A stretch of DNA of 60,368 bases, taken from positions 1 to 60,368 of the forward strand of contig DATJLQ010000153.1 of NCBI GenBank assembly GCA_035509415.1, in the 5' to 3' direction. The notes beneath the pieces are model-generated. The model worked only from the letters and a program-made list of their open reading frames with translations, did no database searches and was not told the origin of the DNA. Shown piece after piece: positions 22,733-31,168 of the stretch. The first letter of the stretch is position 1, and the number at the start of each line of letters is the position of its first letter. Source of the DNA: DATJLQ01 sp035509415 (lineage in GTDB: Bacteria; Pseudomonadota; Alphaproteobacteria; JACZXZ01). The translations under genes and the position numbers were made by a program.

Positions 22733-23170
22733 ATGCATCTCGTGCGCGCCGGAGCGATCCTCGGCATTCTATATCTGACCGTCTGGTACGGGACGCCCGC
22801 CGGAGCGGCGGCCTGCGTCGACTATGAGCCGAAGACCGTTACCCTGACCGGCACGATCAGCGCCCATGTGGGATATGGCCCGCCCAACTACGGCGAGGAT
22901 CCATTGCACGACGAAAAAGGGACCTATTGGTGGCTCGATCTCGACCATCCCATTTGCGTAAACGGAAATGAAGCTTACGATCCCTACATGGTGCCGGAGC
23001 GGAACGTGACGTCAATGGAAATGGTGTACGAGCATGCGTATCCGCCCCACGACGAATGGGTGGGACACCGCGTATCGATCACCGGCACGCTCTTTCACGC
23101 CTTCAATGCGCATCACTATACCGACGTTCTCATCAACGTCGTCGAGGCGCACAGGATTCCCAATGACTAA
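22733..23170 (+). CDS. Exported DUF4431-domain protein
   Basis: The 145-residue protein begins with a signal peptide (about residues 1-25, ending AGAAA). The mature part starts CVDYEPKTVTLTGTI and contains GPPNYGEDP, YWWLDLDHPICV and HRVSITGTLFHAFNAHHYTDVLINV, the layout I know as DUF4431, of unknown function. Two cysteines could form a disulfide in the periplasm. Its ATG is one base after the muramidase-like stop, so the two are co-translated. It ends 16 bases from the convergent lapA. By position and export it could protect the cell from the upstream protein, but this is not shown. Confidence 0.7.
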   Translation: MHLVRAGAILGILYLTVWYGTPAGAAACVDYEPKTVTLTGTISAHVGYGPPNYGEDPLHDEKGTYWWLDLDHPICVNGNEAYDPYMVPERNVTSMEMVYEHAYPPHDEWVGHRVSITGTLFHAFNAHHYTDVLINVVEAHRIPND

Positions 23171-23186
23171 CGCATTGTCGGTCGCC

Positions 23187-23546
23187 TCAATCCGGCCGGG
23201 GCGGCTGGGGCTCCGTGGAGAGCGCGGGCGGCGATCGCGTGGCCTGTGCCGGCAAGGCGGCCGGCGCGTCGAGCAACAGGGTGCTGCCATCGGCGCGCTT
23301 CTGCTTCGCGAGCTCGGCTTCGGCGCGGCGCGCGCGCCGCCGCCACTTGCCGCCACCGAGCCAGGCGATGAACCCGCCGCAAGCGAAGCCGATCACGAGT
23401 GCGAGGAACGCGACCGCGTAGACGGGGAGCTCGACCGCGTAGGGGAAGGGCTCGAAGCGCAAGGCGACGCTCGCGCCGTTCGACACCGCGAAGACGATGA
23501 GCAGGAGCGCGATCGCGACGCCGAACAGCCAGCCGATGAACTTCAT
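23187..23546 (-). CDS. LapA-domain (DUF1049) inner-membrane protein
   Basis: This 119-residue protein has two transmembrane helices (about residues 4-22 and 42-63, the latter ending GGFIAWLGGGKW). They are followed by a basic and helical cytoplasmic stretch (RRRARRAEAELAKQ) and a Pro-rich tail, as in LapA/YciS proteins linked to lipopolysaccharide assembly control. In alphaproteobacteria it normally sits between ihfB and the pyrF/trpF genes, as here. The forward muramidase-like cassette has been inserted just after it. Confidence 0.8.
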   Translation of the reverse strand: MKFIGWLFGVAIALLLIVFAVSNGASVALRFEPFPYAVELPVYAVAFLALVIGFACGGFIAWLGGGKWRRRARRAEAELAKQKRADGSTLLLDAPAALPAQATRSPPALSTEPQPPRPD

Positions 23547-23730
23547 GTCGCGATCCTACCCCGCGGGAGGCCGTCCTGTCAGGGCGCGTCGTGCGCGCGG
23601 TCTCCTGGCCCTGGGCGGCTCGGTGGTTTGGGCGTCCCGGCGTCGCGGTCCGCTCGCCACGATACCCACGGGCTTGCAGCCGGTGGCGCGAAAATCCGCG
23701 CGTTCCTTGGCTCCCTACGGGGCGCCAGCG

Positions 23731-24015
23731 CTACTTCTTGCCGTTGAGGCGCTCGCGCAGCTCTTTCCCGGTCTTGAAGAAGGGGATCTGCTTGTCGCTC
23801 ACGGCGACCGCCTCGCCGGTGCGCGGGTTGCGGCCCATGCGCGAGCCGCGCTTCTTGACCGAGAATGCGCCGAAGCCGCGCAGCTCGACCCGGTCGCCGC
23901 GCGAGAGGGCGCCGGAAATCTCGTCGAAGATGGTGGAGACGATGCGCTCTACGTCGCGCTGATAGAGATGCGGGTTGCGCTCGGCGATGCGCAGGATCAG
24001 CTCCGACTTGGTCAT
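23731..24015 (-). CDS. ihfB: Integration host factor subunit beta
   Basis: IHF-beta is the DNA-bending partner of IHF-alpha. The protein has 94 residues with a standard N-terminus MTKSELILRIAERNPHL, the segment VELRGFGAFSVKKR, and the DNA-intercalating arm GRNPRTGE near residue 65. The ATG at 24015 lies 254 bases after rpsA, past the rpsA terminator, so it has its own promoter. The 184 bases between its stop and lapA show no feature I can name. Confidence 0.97.
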   Translation of the reverse strand: MTKSELILRIAERNPHLYQRDVERIVSTIFDEISGALSRGDRVELRGFGAFSVKKRGSRMGRNPRTGEAVAVSDKQIPFFKTGKELRERLNGKK

Positions 24016-24208
24016 CGACACCAGAATCCCCCTCGTTCCCGAGCGACGCCCCGCTCCCCACCGCGCGCCAAGACGCCAAAGCTGCCAGAGCGGACCCCGC
24101 GCGTCAAGGGTAAGCCTCTCAGAAATAGGGGCTTTTTCCGCCCCGCGCGGGCCCAGCGAATCCGCGCCCGAGAGCGCCCGGCGCGCGCCCGGGACGGGGC
24201 GAGACGAG

Positions 24209-24239
24209 AAAAAAGGCGCGCGCCCCGAGGACGCGCGCC
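24209..24239 (-). terminator. Intrinsic terminator of rpsA
   Basis: On the minus strand GGCGCGCG and CGCGCGCC form an 8-bp stem (24239-24215) followed by six T residues (24214-24209), 30 bases past the rpsA stop. Confidence 0.85.
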
Positions 24240-24269
24240 CGATTTCGCCGCGTTTCAGACGAGGCCGCG

Positions 24270-26024
24270 CTATTCCTCCGCGTCGCCTTCCTTCGCGTCC
24301 GCGTCGGCGTCCTCGTCCTTCTTGCCTTTTGCCTTGCCGGGGCGCGTGAGGGCCGCACCCAGGATGTCGCCCAGCGTCGCGCCGCTGTCGGACGAGCCGA
24401 ACTGCGCCATCGCCTGCTTGTCCTCCTCGATCTCGCGCGCCTTGATCGAGAGGCTGTAGCGCCGCGTCGCGCGGTCGACCGAGATCACCTTGGCGTCGAC
24501 CTTCTCGCCGACGGCGAAGCGGTCCGGCCGCTGGTCGACCCGGTCGCGGCTGAGCTCGGCCTTGCGGATGAAGCCCGTGGCTCCGTCGCCCACCGCCACC
24601 TCGACGCCCGAATCGAGCACCTTGACGACCGTGCAGGTGACGACCTCGCCCTTCTTGACCGCGGTCGCGGTGCGCTCGAAGGGATCGGAGGTGAGCTGCT
24701 TGATGCCGAGCGAGATGCGCTCCTTGTCCACGTCGACGTCGAGCACCTTGACCTTGGCCCGCTCGCCCTTCTTGTAGTCCTTGATCGCCTCCTCGCCCGG
24801 ACGGTTCCAGTCGAGGTCCGAGAGGTGGACCATGCCGTCGATCTCGCCGGGGAGCCCCACGAACAGGCCGAACTCGGTGATGTTCTTGATTTCGCCTTCG
24901 AGCTCGGTGCCCGCCGGATACTTGTCGACGAAGCTCGCCCAGGGATTCTCGAGGCATTGCTTCAGGCCGAGCGAGATGCGGCGCTTCTGCGGGTCGACGT
25001 CGAGCACCATCACCTCGACCTCCTGGCTGGTCGAGACGATCTTGCCCGGATGCGCGTTCTTCTTGGTCCAGCTCATCTCGGAGACGTGGACCAAGCCCTC
25101 GATCCCCGGCTCGAGCTCGACGAAGGCGCCGTAGTCGGTGATGTTGGTGACGCGGCCCTTGAACTTGGTGCCGACCGGGTATTTGGCGGCGACGCCTTCC
25201 CAGGGATCGGCCTCGAGCTGCTTCATGCCGAGGGAGATGCGCTGGGTCTCGGGGTTGAAGCGGATCACCTGCACGTCGACGTTCTGGCCGATATGCAGCG
25301 CCTCGGAGGGATGGCTGATGCGGCGCCAGGCGATGTCGGTCACGTGGAGCAGGCCGTCGACGCCGCCCAGATCGACGAAGGCGCCGTAGTCGGTGATGTT
25401 CTTGACCACGCCCTTGAGCACCTGGCCTTCCTTCAGGTTGGCCACGAGCTCGCTGCGCGCCTCGGCGCGGGTCTCCTCGAGCACCGCGCGCCGCGAGACC
25501 ACGATGTTGCCGCGCTGGCGGTCCATCTTGAGGATCTGGAACGGCTGGGGCTGGCCCATGAGCGGGGTCACGTCGCGCACCGGGCGGATGTCGACCTGGC
25601 TTCCCGGGAGGAACGCGACCGCGCCATTGAGGTCGACGGTGAAGCCGCCCTTGACGCGCCCGAAGATGATGCCGTTGACGCGCTGATTGTCCTTGAACGC
25701 CTTCTCGAGGAGGGTCCAGCTCTCCTCGCGGCGCGCCTTCTCGCGGCTCAGCACCGCCTCGCCGTTCTTGTCCTCGATGCGCTCGACGAACACGTCGATC
25801 GTGTCGCCCGGCTGCACCTTGACGCCCGGCCCGTGGCCGAATTCCTTGAGCGGCACGCGCCCCTCGGCCTTGAGGCCGACATCGACGATGGCGAAATCGC
25901 CCTCGATGCCGACGACCCGGCCCTTGACCACGGAATGCTCGAAGTTCTCGTTGTTGCGCAGGCTCTCCTCGAGGAGGGCCGCGAAGCTTTCCTCGCTCGT
26001 CGCGAGGGTGTCGGTGTCTGCCAT
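24270..26024 (-). CDS. rpsA: 30S ribosomal protein S1
   Basis: S1 binds mRNA on the small subunit and helps initiate translation. The 584-residue protein has six S1/OB repeats, beginning near residues 30, 110, 195, 280, 365 and 450. Each shows the ITDYGAFVDLGGVDGLLH type of strand pattern. The C-terminus is a Lys/Asp/Glu-rich tail (KGKKDEDADADAKEG). The ATG at 26024 is 109 bases after cmk, and the gene ends at a strong hairpin-T6 terminator. Confidence 0.98.
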   Translation of the reverse strand: MADTDTLATSEESFAALLEESLRNNENFEHSVVKGRVVGIEGDFAIVDVGLKAEGRVPLKEFGHGPGVKVQPGDTIDVFVERIEDKNGEAVLSREKARREESWTLLEKAFKDNQRVNGIIFGRVKGGFTVDLNGAVAFLPGSQVDIRPVRDVTPLMGQPQPFQILKMDRQRGNIVVSRRAVLEETRAEARSELVANLKEGQVLKGVVKNITDYGAFVDLGGVDGLLHVTDIAWRRISHPSEALHIGQNVDVQVIRFNPETQRISLGMKQLEADPWEGVAAKYPVGTKFKGRVTNITDYGAFVELEPGIEGLVHVSEMSWTKKNAHPGKIVSTSQEVEVMVLDVDPQKRRISLGLKQCLENPWASFVDKYPAGTELEGEIKNITEFGLFVGLPGEIDGMVHLSDLDWNRPGEEAIKDYKKGERAKVKVLDVDVDKERISLGIKQLTSDPFERTATAVKKGEVVTCTVVKVLDSGVEVAVGDGATGFIRKAELSRDRVDQRPDRFAVGEKVDAKVISVDRATRRYSLSIKAREIEEDKQAMAQFGSSDSGATLGDILGAALTRPGKAKGKKDEDADADAKEGDAEE

Positions 26025-26133
26025 TTAATCTCCAATCGTTGCTTTTCCGGCCGACCGGTTGGATCCGGCGGTCTTCGCCCATTGACCACGCCGGGCGCTC
26101 CGCACCCGGCATTCCCGAAGCTCCCCGACGCCC

Positions 26134-26793
26134 CTAACGCGCCCCGCCGCTTGTCTTCAGCCGGATCGCCGCGAGCGCGGCCTCGAAGGCCCGGTCCGCG
26201 TCGAGCGCGCTGGTATCCAGCACAATGGCGTCTGCGGCGGGCTTGAGCGGGGCGGCCGCGCGCGCGGAATCCCGCGTGTCGCGTGCCTTGAGGTCCTCCA
26301 GGACGCGGGCATATATACTGTCTACCCCCCGGTCCTGCAACTCCTTATGGCGTCGCCCGGCGCGCACCTCGGGGCTGGCCGTGACGTAGAGCTTCACGTC
26401 CGCCTCGGGGGCAATGACCGTGCCGGTGTCGCGCCCGTCGAGCACCACGCCCGCCTTGTCGCCCGGCGGGCGGCGCACGAAGTCGCGTTGCAGCTCGAGA
26501 AGGGCCGCGCGCACGCCCGGAACGGCCGCGACCTCGGAGGCTGCGTTCGAGACCCGGTCCGCCGCGAGCGCCTGGCGCCACGCGGGGTCCTGGAGCCGCG
26601 CGAAATCGAACGCGCGCGCCGCGCGCTCGGCGGCCGCGGGATCGGAGGGATCGCCCTTTGCCTCGAGCACCATGAGCGCCACGGCGCGATAGAGGAGCCC
26701 GGTCTCGAGATAGGCGTAATCGAAATGCTCGGCCAAGCGCCGCGCAAGGGTGCCCTTGCCGGACGCGGCCGGTCCGTCGACCGCGATGATCAT
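26134..26793 (-). CDS. cmk: (d)CMP kinase
   Basis: Cytidylate kinase phosphorylates CMP and dCMP. The 219 residues start MIIAVDGPAASGKGTLARR (P-loop 7-15); YLETGLLYRAVAL, VLDGRDTGTVIAPEADVKLYVTAS and the lid segment with ARDTRDSARAAAPLKPA follow. The start overlaps the aroA stop (ATGA at 26793). aroA-cmk-rpsA is the common proteobacterial order. Confidence 0.97.
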   Translation of the reverse strand: MIIAVDGPAASGKGTLARRLAEHFDYAYLETGLLYRAVALMVLEAKGDPSDPAAAERAARAFDFARLQDPAWRQALAADRVSNAASEVAAVPGVRAALLELQRDFVRRPPGDKAGVVLDGRDTGTVIAPEADVKLYVTASPEVRAGRRHKELQDRGVDSIYARVLEDLKARDTRDSARAAAPLKPAADAIVLDTSALDADRAFEAALAAIRLKTSGGAR

Positions 26794-28169
26794 CGAGGTG
26801 ATTGCGCGCCGATGCGCGCGCCGAGCCCGTTCATGAGCTCGACGAAGCCCGGAAAGCTGGTCTCGATCATCGCGCCGTCGTCGATCGCGATGGGCTTGTC
26901 CGCGGCGAGGCCGAGCACGAGGAACGCCATCGCGATGCGGTGATCCATGTGGGTCTCGACCCTGGCACCGCCGGGAACGCGCCCGCCCGCGGCGCCGCCC
27001 ATGCCGTCGACGATCAGGCTATCGCCCTCGATCGCGACCTTGACGCCGCACGCTGCCAGGCCCGCCGCGATCGCGGACAGCCGGTCGCTTTCCTTGACGC
27101 GCAGCTCCGCGAGCCCGTCGAAGCGCGAGCGGCCCTGCGCGAGCGCCGCGGCCACCGCGAGGATCGGATATTCGTCGATCATCGAAGGGGCGCGCGACGC
27201 CGGCACGTCGACGCCCTTGAGCCCGCGCGCGCGATTGCCCTCGACGATCAAATCCGCGACCGGCTCGCCGCCTTCCTCGCGCTTGTTCTCGATGCGGATC
27301 GCGGCCCCCATTTCCTCGAGGGTCGCGATGAGCCCCGCGCGTAGCGGATTGACGCCCACACCCTCGAGCGTCACCTCCGAGCCGGGCACGGCGAGTGCAG
27401 CCACGAGCGGGAACGCGGCCGATGAAATATCCGCGGGCACGCTCAATCTTTGGCCCGCGAGCTCGGGCTGACCCGTGAGCGCGATCGCGCGCGCGCCGTC
27501 CGCGCGTTCGCTCACCTCGACCGCCGCGCCAAACGCGCGCAGCATGCGCTCGCTATGGTCGCGCGTCGGCTGGGGCTCGATCACGATCGTGGTCCCAGGC
27601 GCGCTCAAGCCGGCGAGCAGCACCGCCGACTTCACCTGGGCCGACGGCACGGGCACGCGGTATTCGATGGGCAAGGGATCGGATGCGCCCACGAGGGCGA
27701 GCGGCATGCGCGCACCCTCGCGCGCAAGCATGCGCGCGCCGATGCGCTCGAGGGGCTCCTTGACGCGGCCCATGGGCCGGCGGCAGAGCGACGCGTCGCC
27801 GGTGAAGAACGCGGTCATCCCATGGCCCGCGACGAGCCCCATGAGAAGCCGCGCGGCGGTGCCGGAATTTCCCATATCGAGCACCTGGCGCGGCTCGACG
27901 AGGCCGCCGACGCCGAGCCCATGCACATGCCAAATGCCGCGCTCGTCGCGCACGATCTCGGCGCCGAGCGCGCGCAACGCCTCGGCCGTGTGCAGCACGT
28001 CCTCGCCCTCGAGCAAGCCCGCGATCGCGGTCTCGCCGACCGCGACCGCTCCCAGCATGAGGGCGCGGTGCGAGATCGATTTGTCGCCCGGAAGGCGCGG
28101 CGCGCCCTTGAGGGGTGCCGCTGCCGCGTTTGGAGCTGAAGCCGGTCGCTCGGAGACCAGGGGCTGCAC
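26790..28169 (-). CDS. aroA: 5-enolpyruvylshikimate-3-phosphate synthase
   Basis: AroA is the sixth shikimate-pathway enzyme and the glyphosate target. The core has LPGDKSISHRALML, MGNSGTAARLLMG, the PEP-site segment GDASLCRRPMGR, and DHRIAMAFLVLGLA near the end. No ATG lies upstream of LPGDKS. GTG at 28169 is chosen because it follows GGGAA at suitable spacing and gives the usual 30-residue lead (459 residues in all). The frame stays open to 28382, but that would leave almost no divergent promoter region before the gene at 28375. Confidence 0.93.
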   Translation of the reverse strand: MQPLVSERPASAPNAAAAPLKGAPRLPGDKSISHRALMLGAVAVGETAIAGLLEGEDVLHTAEALRALGAEIVRDERGIWHVHGLGVGGLVEPRQVLDMGNSGTAARLLMGLVAGHGMTAFFTGDASLCRRPMGRVKEPLERIGARMLAREGARMPLALVGASDPLPIEYRVPVPSAQVKSAVLLAGLSAPGTTIVIEPQPTRDHSERMLRAFGAAVEVSERADGARAIALTGQPELAGQRLSVPADISSAAFPLVAALAVPGSEVTLEGVGVNPLRAGLIATLEEMGAAIRIENKREEGGEPVADLIVEGNRARGLKGVDVPASRAPSMIDEYPILAVAAALAQGRSRFDGLAELRVKESDRLSAIAAGLAACGVKVAIEGDSLIVDGMGGAAGGRVPGGARVETHMDHRIAMAFLVLGLAADKPIAIDDGAMIETSFPGFVELMNGLGARIGAQSPR

Positions 28170-28374
28170 GATCGTTCCCGTGACGCTTGAAGGTGGGGCG
28201 AGGCCGTCCGCCTCGGCGGCGCTGTGCCTAGCACAAAGCCGCCCCGGGGCAAAGGCTCGCGGCCGGAGCGGCGCGTTTCGGCGGCCGCGCGGCGTCTCCC
28301 TTTTTCCTTTTGACAGGGCCGGGGGAACGTGGCAATTGGCAGCCCTTCTTTCCCGCCTGTCGAGGAGTGAGCCG

Positions 28375-28722
28375 GTGGCCAAGGCCGAGTGGGGTCATAA
28401 GCGGATTTGCCAAAATTGCGGCGCGCGCTTCTACGATCTGCGCCGCAGCCCGATCGAGTGCCCGAAATGCGGCACCGTGTTCGACCCCGAGATCCTGGTC
28501 AAGGCGCGCCGCCCGCGCGCCCCGGCGCCGGTACCGGTGCCGGTCCCGGTCGCGCAGCCGGCGCCGCCACCCCCGCCCGCCCCGAGCGACGAGGAGGCGC
28601 CGGTCGAGGTTCCCGAGGGCGAGGAGGAAGAGGTGATCGAGGACGCCTCCGAGCTCGGCGAGGACGAGGACGACGTCGCCGAGGTGATCGAGAACGTCGA
28701 GGAGGAGGAAGGCGAGCGCTGA
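28375..28722 (+). CDS. TIGR02300 (FYDLN acid) family protein
   Basis: The 115-residue protein has an N-terminal zinc-ribbon-like CQNCGARFYDLRRSPIECPKCGTVFDPE (four cysteines, about residues 13-36), then a Pro/Val-rich linker and a very acidic Glu/Asp tail. This is the alphaproteobacterial TIGR02300 family, of unknown function. The start is GTG at 28375 with GAGGAG eight bases upstream. It is divergent from aroA and followed by tRNA-Ala. Confidence 0.88.
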   Translation: MAKAEWGHKRICQNCGARFYDLRRSPIECPKCGTVFDPEILVKARRPRAPAPVPVPVPVAQPAPPPPPAPSDEEAPVEVPEGEEEEVIEDASELGEDEDDVAEVIENVEEEEGER

Positions 28723-28797
28723 GCGCCCGCCCAGCAACCCATCGACATGCCGGCCCGCCGCCCCGTCGGCGCGGCCCGAAAGCGACAACCGATCGAC

Positions 28798-28873
<76 letters not shown>

Positions 28874-28881
28874 ATCTTCGA

Positions 28882-28909
28882 GGGCCCGGCTCGCGCCGGG
28901 CCCTTTCGT
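28882..28909 (+). terminator. Intrinsic terminator after tRNA-Ala
   Basis: GGGCCCGGC and GCCGGGCCC form a perfect 9-bp stem with loop TCGC (28882-28903), followed by TTTCGTT. It is eight bases past the tRNA end. Confidence 0.85.
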
Positions 28910-28951
28910 TTCGAGCCGGCATCACTTCTGTAGCGCGCCGCCGCCAAGCGC

Positions 28952-29461
28952 TCACGCCGTCGGATAATCGATCGCGACGATGGTGAGCGTCGCGTCGCCC
29001 GCGGGCCGGCGCCAGGTGACGGTGTCGCCGATGCGTTGGCCGATGAGCGCCTTGGCGAGCGGCGAGACGACGTTGATCTGGCCGCGCGCGGGATCGGCCT
29101 CGCTCGAGCCCACCATGCGATAGACGTGGCGCTTGCCGTCCTCGTCCTCGACCGTGACGCGCGCGCCGAACGCGACCGTGCCCTCGTGCTCGGGATGCGA
29201 CGCGGGATCGATCACCTGCGCCGCGTGGCGCTGCTGCTCGAGGAGGCGCAATTCGCGCAACGCACGCAGATAGGCGAGCTTGCCGTCGGGCGAGGTCTCG
29301 TCCTTGAGGCGCGCGGCCGCGGCCTGGGCGTCGGCGAGGTGTTTCTCGAGCTCGACCAGGCCTTGCGGCGTGAGCAACACGGGCCCGTCGAGCGGCGGGA
29401 GGTTGAGTTCCTCGTCGGTCGGGAGATTCTCGTCCGGTTCCTTGACGAAGGCGCGGCTCAT
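28952..29461 (-). CDS. GreA/GreB-family transcription elongation factor
   Basis: These proteins enter the RNA polymerase secondary channel and trigger transcript cleavage in backtracked complexes. The 169 residues comprise a polar N-terminus, a coiled-coil (about residues 35-90: LVELEKHLADAQAAAARL to LRELRLLEQQ), and the FKBP-like domain with VAFGARVTVEDEDGK, GQINVVSPLAKALIGQRIGD and VTWRRPAGD. The N-terminal layout (MSRAFVKEPDEN) is that of the GreB-like paralogue rather than canonical GreA, so no symbol is given. Confidence 0.85.
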   Translation of the reverse strand: MSRAFVKEPDENLPTDEELNLPPLDGPVLLTPQGLVELEKHLADAQAAAARLKDETSPDGKLAYLRALRELRLLEQQRHAAQVIDPASHPEHEGTVAFGARVTVEDEDGKRHVYRMVGSSEADPARGQINVVSPLAKALIGQRIGDTVTWRRPAGDATLTIVAIDYPTA

Positions 29462-29563
29462 GGGCCCCTCGCGAGGTTCGGCGCGTCGAGGCCCCTAGCT
29501 TCCACCCGGGCGCTTGCCGCCGTCAATGCCCGGAGGGCCGCCGCCGCTCTGCGCTTCCGGGAC

Positions 29564-29592
29564 TTGACCGGCCCCGGCCGGGCTCCCAAATA
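29564..29592 (+). promoter_or_regulatory. hsp20 promoter, sigma-70 or heat-shock sigma type
   Basis: TTGACC (29564-29569), 17 bases, CAAATA (29587-29592). It can also be read as CTTGACC-N15-CCCAAATA, close to the alphaproteobacterial RpoH pattern. The predicted start near 29599 gives an 85-base leader that contains the anti-Shine-Dalgarno helix. Confidence 0.5.
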
Positions 29593-29605
29593 AGCAGACA
29601 CGGGA

Positions 29606-29683
29606 CGGCGCCTTCGGGGCCGGCCCGGACGGGCGCCCGCGCCGGGGGCCCCCTAGACCGCTCGCTCGGAAGAGGAGGCGTCG
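29606..29683 (+). promoter_or_regulatory. Candidate RNA thermometer in the hsp20 leader
   Basis: Bases 29606-29615 (CGGCGCCTTC) pair with 29674-29683 (GGAGGCGTCG): ten pairs including two G-U. They cover the whole Shine-Dalgarno and end one base before the ATG. Inside, GGGGCC (29616-29621) pairs with GGCCCC (29648-29653). Thermometers of the ROSE type are known in front of alphaproteobacterial small heat-shock genes; membership of that class is inference. Confidence 0.5.
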
Positions 29684-30145
29684 ATGTCGCGCTTGACCCT
29701 ATTCAACAGCCCGCTGCTGCTCGGCTTCGACCAGTTCGAGCAGGCGCTCGAGCGCGTGACGAAGACGGCGGCCGACGGCTATCCGCCCTACAACATCGAG
29801 CAGATCGGCGAGGATCGCCTGCGCATCACGCTTGCGGTCGCGGGCTTCGCCGAGCGCGAGCTCTCGATCCATCTCGAGGACAACCAGCTCGTGGTGCGCG
29901 GGAAGCAGGTCGACGACGACAAGGAGCGCGTCTACCTCCATCGCGGCATCGCGGCGCGCCAGTTCCAGCGCAGCTTCATCCTCGCGGACGGAATCGAGGT
30001 GGAGCAGGCGAGCCTCGAGAGCGGCCTCCTCCATGTCGAGCTGCGCCGCCCGCCGGTCGAGACGCGCGTGCGCGAGATCAAGATCGAGCCGAGCGCCAAG
30101 CGCGCCGCGCGCAAGGCCGAGACCATCGAGGTGAAGCCCGAGTGA
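29684..30145 (+). CDS. Small heat-shock protein Hsp20
   Basis: This ATP-independent chaperone holds unfolding proteins. The 153 residues contain an alpha-crystallin domain from about residue 35 (PPYNIEQIGEDRLRITLAVAGF) through LVVRGKQ and GIAARQFQRSFILADGIEV, to LLHVELRRP. A short N-terminal arm and a basic tail flank it. GAGGAGG lies 6-10 bases before the ATG at 29684 but is predicted to be sequestered in the leader. It is followed by the DUF1150 gene, its usual alphaproteobacterial partner. Confidence 0.95.
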   Translation: MSRLTLFNSPLLLGFDQFEQALERVTKTAADGYPPYNIEQIGEDRLRITLAVAGFAERELSIHLEDNQLVVRGKQVDDDKERVYLHRGIAARQFQRSFILADGIEVEQASLESGLLHVELRRPPVETRVREIKIEPSAKRAARKAETIEVKPE

Positions 30146-30219
30146 GCGCGGCCCGAGCGGGCGCGCAAGCGAGGGGATGGGGACGCCGCAAAAGCCGGGT
30201 CCCGAAAGGAGAAGCGACC

Positions 30220-30435
30220 ATGGACATGAGCCAGGATTTACGCCAGCTGAGTGCGCGGGAATTCACCGCGCTCGGCGTCCAGCACATCGCCTATGTGCGG
30301 CCGGTGACGGTCGAGGGCAAGGATGCGTTCGGCGCCTTCGCGGCCGACGGCACGCCGCTCGGGGCGATGGCGACGCGCGAGCTCGCCTTCGCGGCCTTGA
30401 AGCAGCACGACCTCGAGCCGATGAGCGTGCACTGA
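30220..30435 (+). CDS. DUF1150 family protein
   Basis: This 71-residue protein of unknown function contains FTALGVQHIAYVRPV, then GTPLGAMATRELAFAALKQHDLEPMSVH, the standard DUF1150 layout. It almost always follows hsp20 in alphaproteobacteria, so it is probably co-expressed with the chaperone. The ATG at 30220 is preceded by AAAGGAG; upstream in-frame starts are not needed. Confidence 0.9.
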   Translation: MDMSQDLRQLSAREFTALGVQHIAYVRPVTVEGKDAFGAFAADGTPLGAMATRELAFAALKQHDLEPMSVH

Positions 30436-30480
30436 GCACGCGCGCGCACGCGACGGCTATTTCTCTCCGATCGACGCGAC

Positions 30481-30513
30481 CCGCACCCAACCCACCCCCT
30501 TAAGGGGGTGGGT
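30481..30513 (-). repeat. Extragenic palindromic repeat, copy 2
   Basis: Bases 30490-30513 form a perfect 24-bp palindrome (ACCCACCCCCTT and its complement). Read on the minus strand the palindrome is followed by TTGGGTG, as in the copy at 3819-3852. It lies in the 234-base gap between convergent DUF1150 and ptsN. A weaker half-copy (CCCTTGAGCGGGTGGG) follows at about 30538. Confidence 0.7.
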
Positions 30514-30669
30514 CGCTCCGTCGCGCGATTTCGCTCCGCCCTTGAGCGGGTGGGATGCGAAGGGTCGGCGCGGCGAAGCCGAACCGACCCGGAGCTGGGC
30601 GGGGGTGCGATGAAATTCGGCCGGCCGAAGCCCTAAGCTCGCGCAGAGACCATCGGATCGACCCGGGAC

Positions 30670-31134
30670 TTACGCCGCGCGGCTCGCGGCGGAATCGGTC
30701 AGGAGCGCGTAAATCGCCTCCGCCGTCTCAGAGCCGCGTAGCTTCTCGCACACCGTGCGGTCGCGCAGCAGGCGCGAGATGCGCGCGAGCGCCTTCAGAT
30801 GGTCGGCCCCCGCCTGCTCGGGCGCGAGGAGGAGGAAAATCAGGTCGACCGGCTGCTCGTCGATGGCCTCGAAATCGATCGGCGTCTCGAGGCGCGCGAA
30901 GAGCCCGTAAAGGCGCGTGAGGGACGCGATCTTGCCGTGCGGGATGGCGATGCCGTTGCCGACGCCCGTGGTGCCGAGGCGCTCGCGCTCGAGGATCACG
31001 TCGTAAATCTGGCGGTCGGACAGGCCGGTGAGCTCGGCCGCGCGCTTCGCGAGCTCCTGCAACGCCTGCTTCTTGCTGGTCACGCGCAAATGCGGCAGCA
31101 CACCTTCGAGCGCGATCAGATCGGTAATGTCCAT
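30670..31134 (-). CDS. ptsN: Nitrogen-PTS EIIA component PtsN
   Basis: PtsN is the terminal phosphoacceptor of the regulatory nitrogen PTS, affecting potassium, envelope and nitrogen control. In this 154-residue protein the phosphorylated histidine is H66 in NGIAIPHGK. FLLLAPEQAGADHLKALARISRLLRD is the typical C-terminal half. The ATG at 31134 (MDITDLIALEGV) is chosen over an upstream start inside hpf. It is the last gene of the rpoN-hpf-ptsN block. Confidence 0.95.
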   Translation of the reverse strand: MDITDLIALEGVLPHLRVTSKKQALQELAKRAAELTGLSDRQIYDVILERERLGTTGVGNGIAIPHGKIASLTRLYGLFARLETPIDFEAIDEQPVDLIFLLLAPEQAGADHLKALARISRLLRDRTVCEKLRGSETAEAIYALLTDSAASRAA

Positions 31135-31168
31135 CCCAGGTCCCTCGTGGGCGCGCGCCGGCGGCCGG

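Noticed and set aside
24016..26112. Long frame running through rpsA in another frame and joining ihfB
   Set aside because: Only its last 94 codons (ihfB) are real; the rest is an Arg/Gly-rich shadow of rpsA and crosses a terminator.
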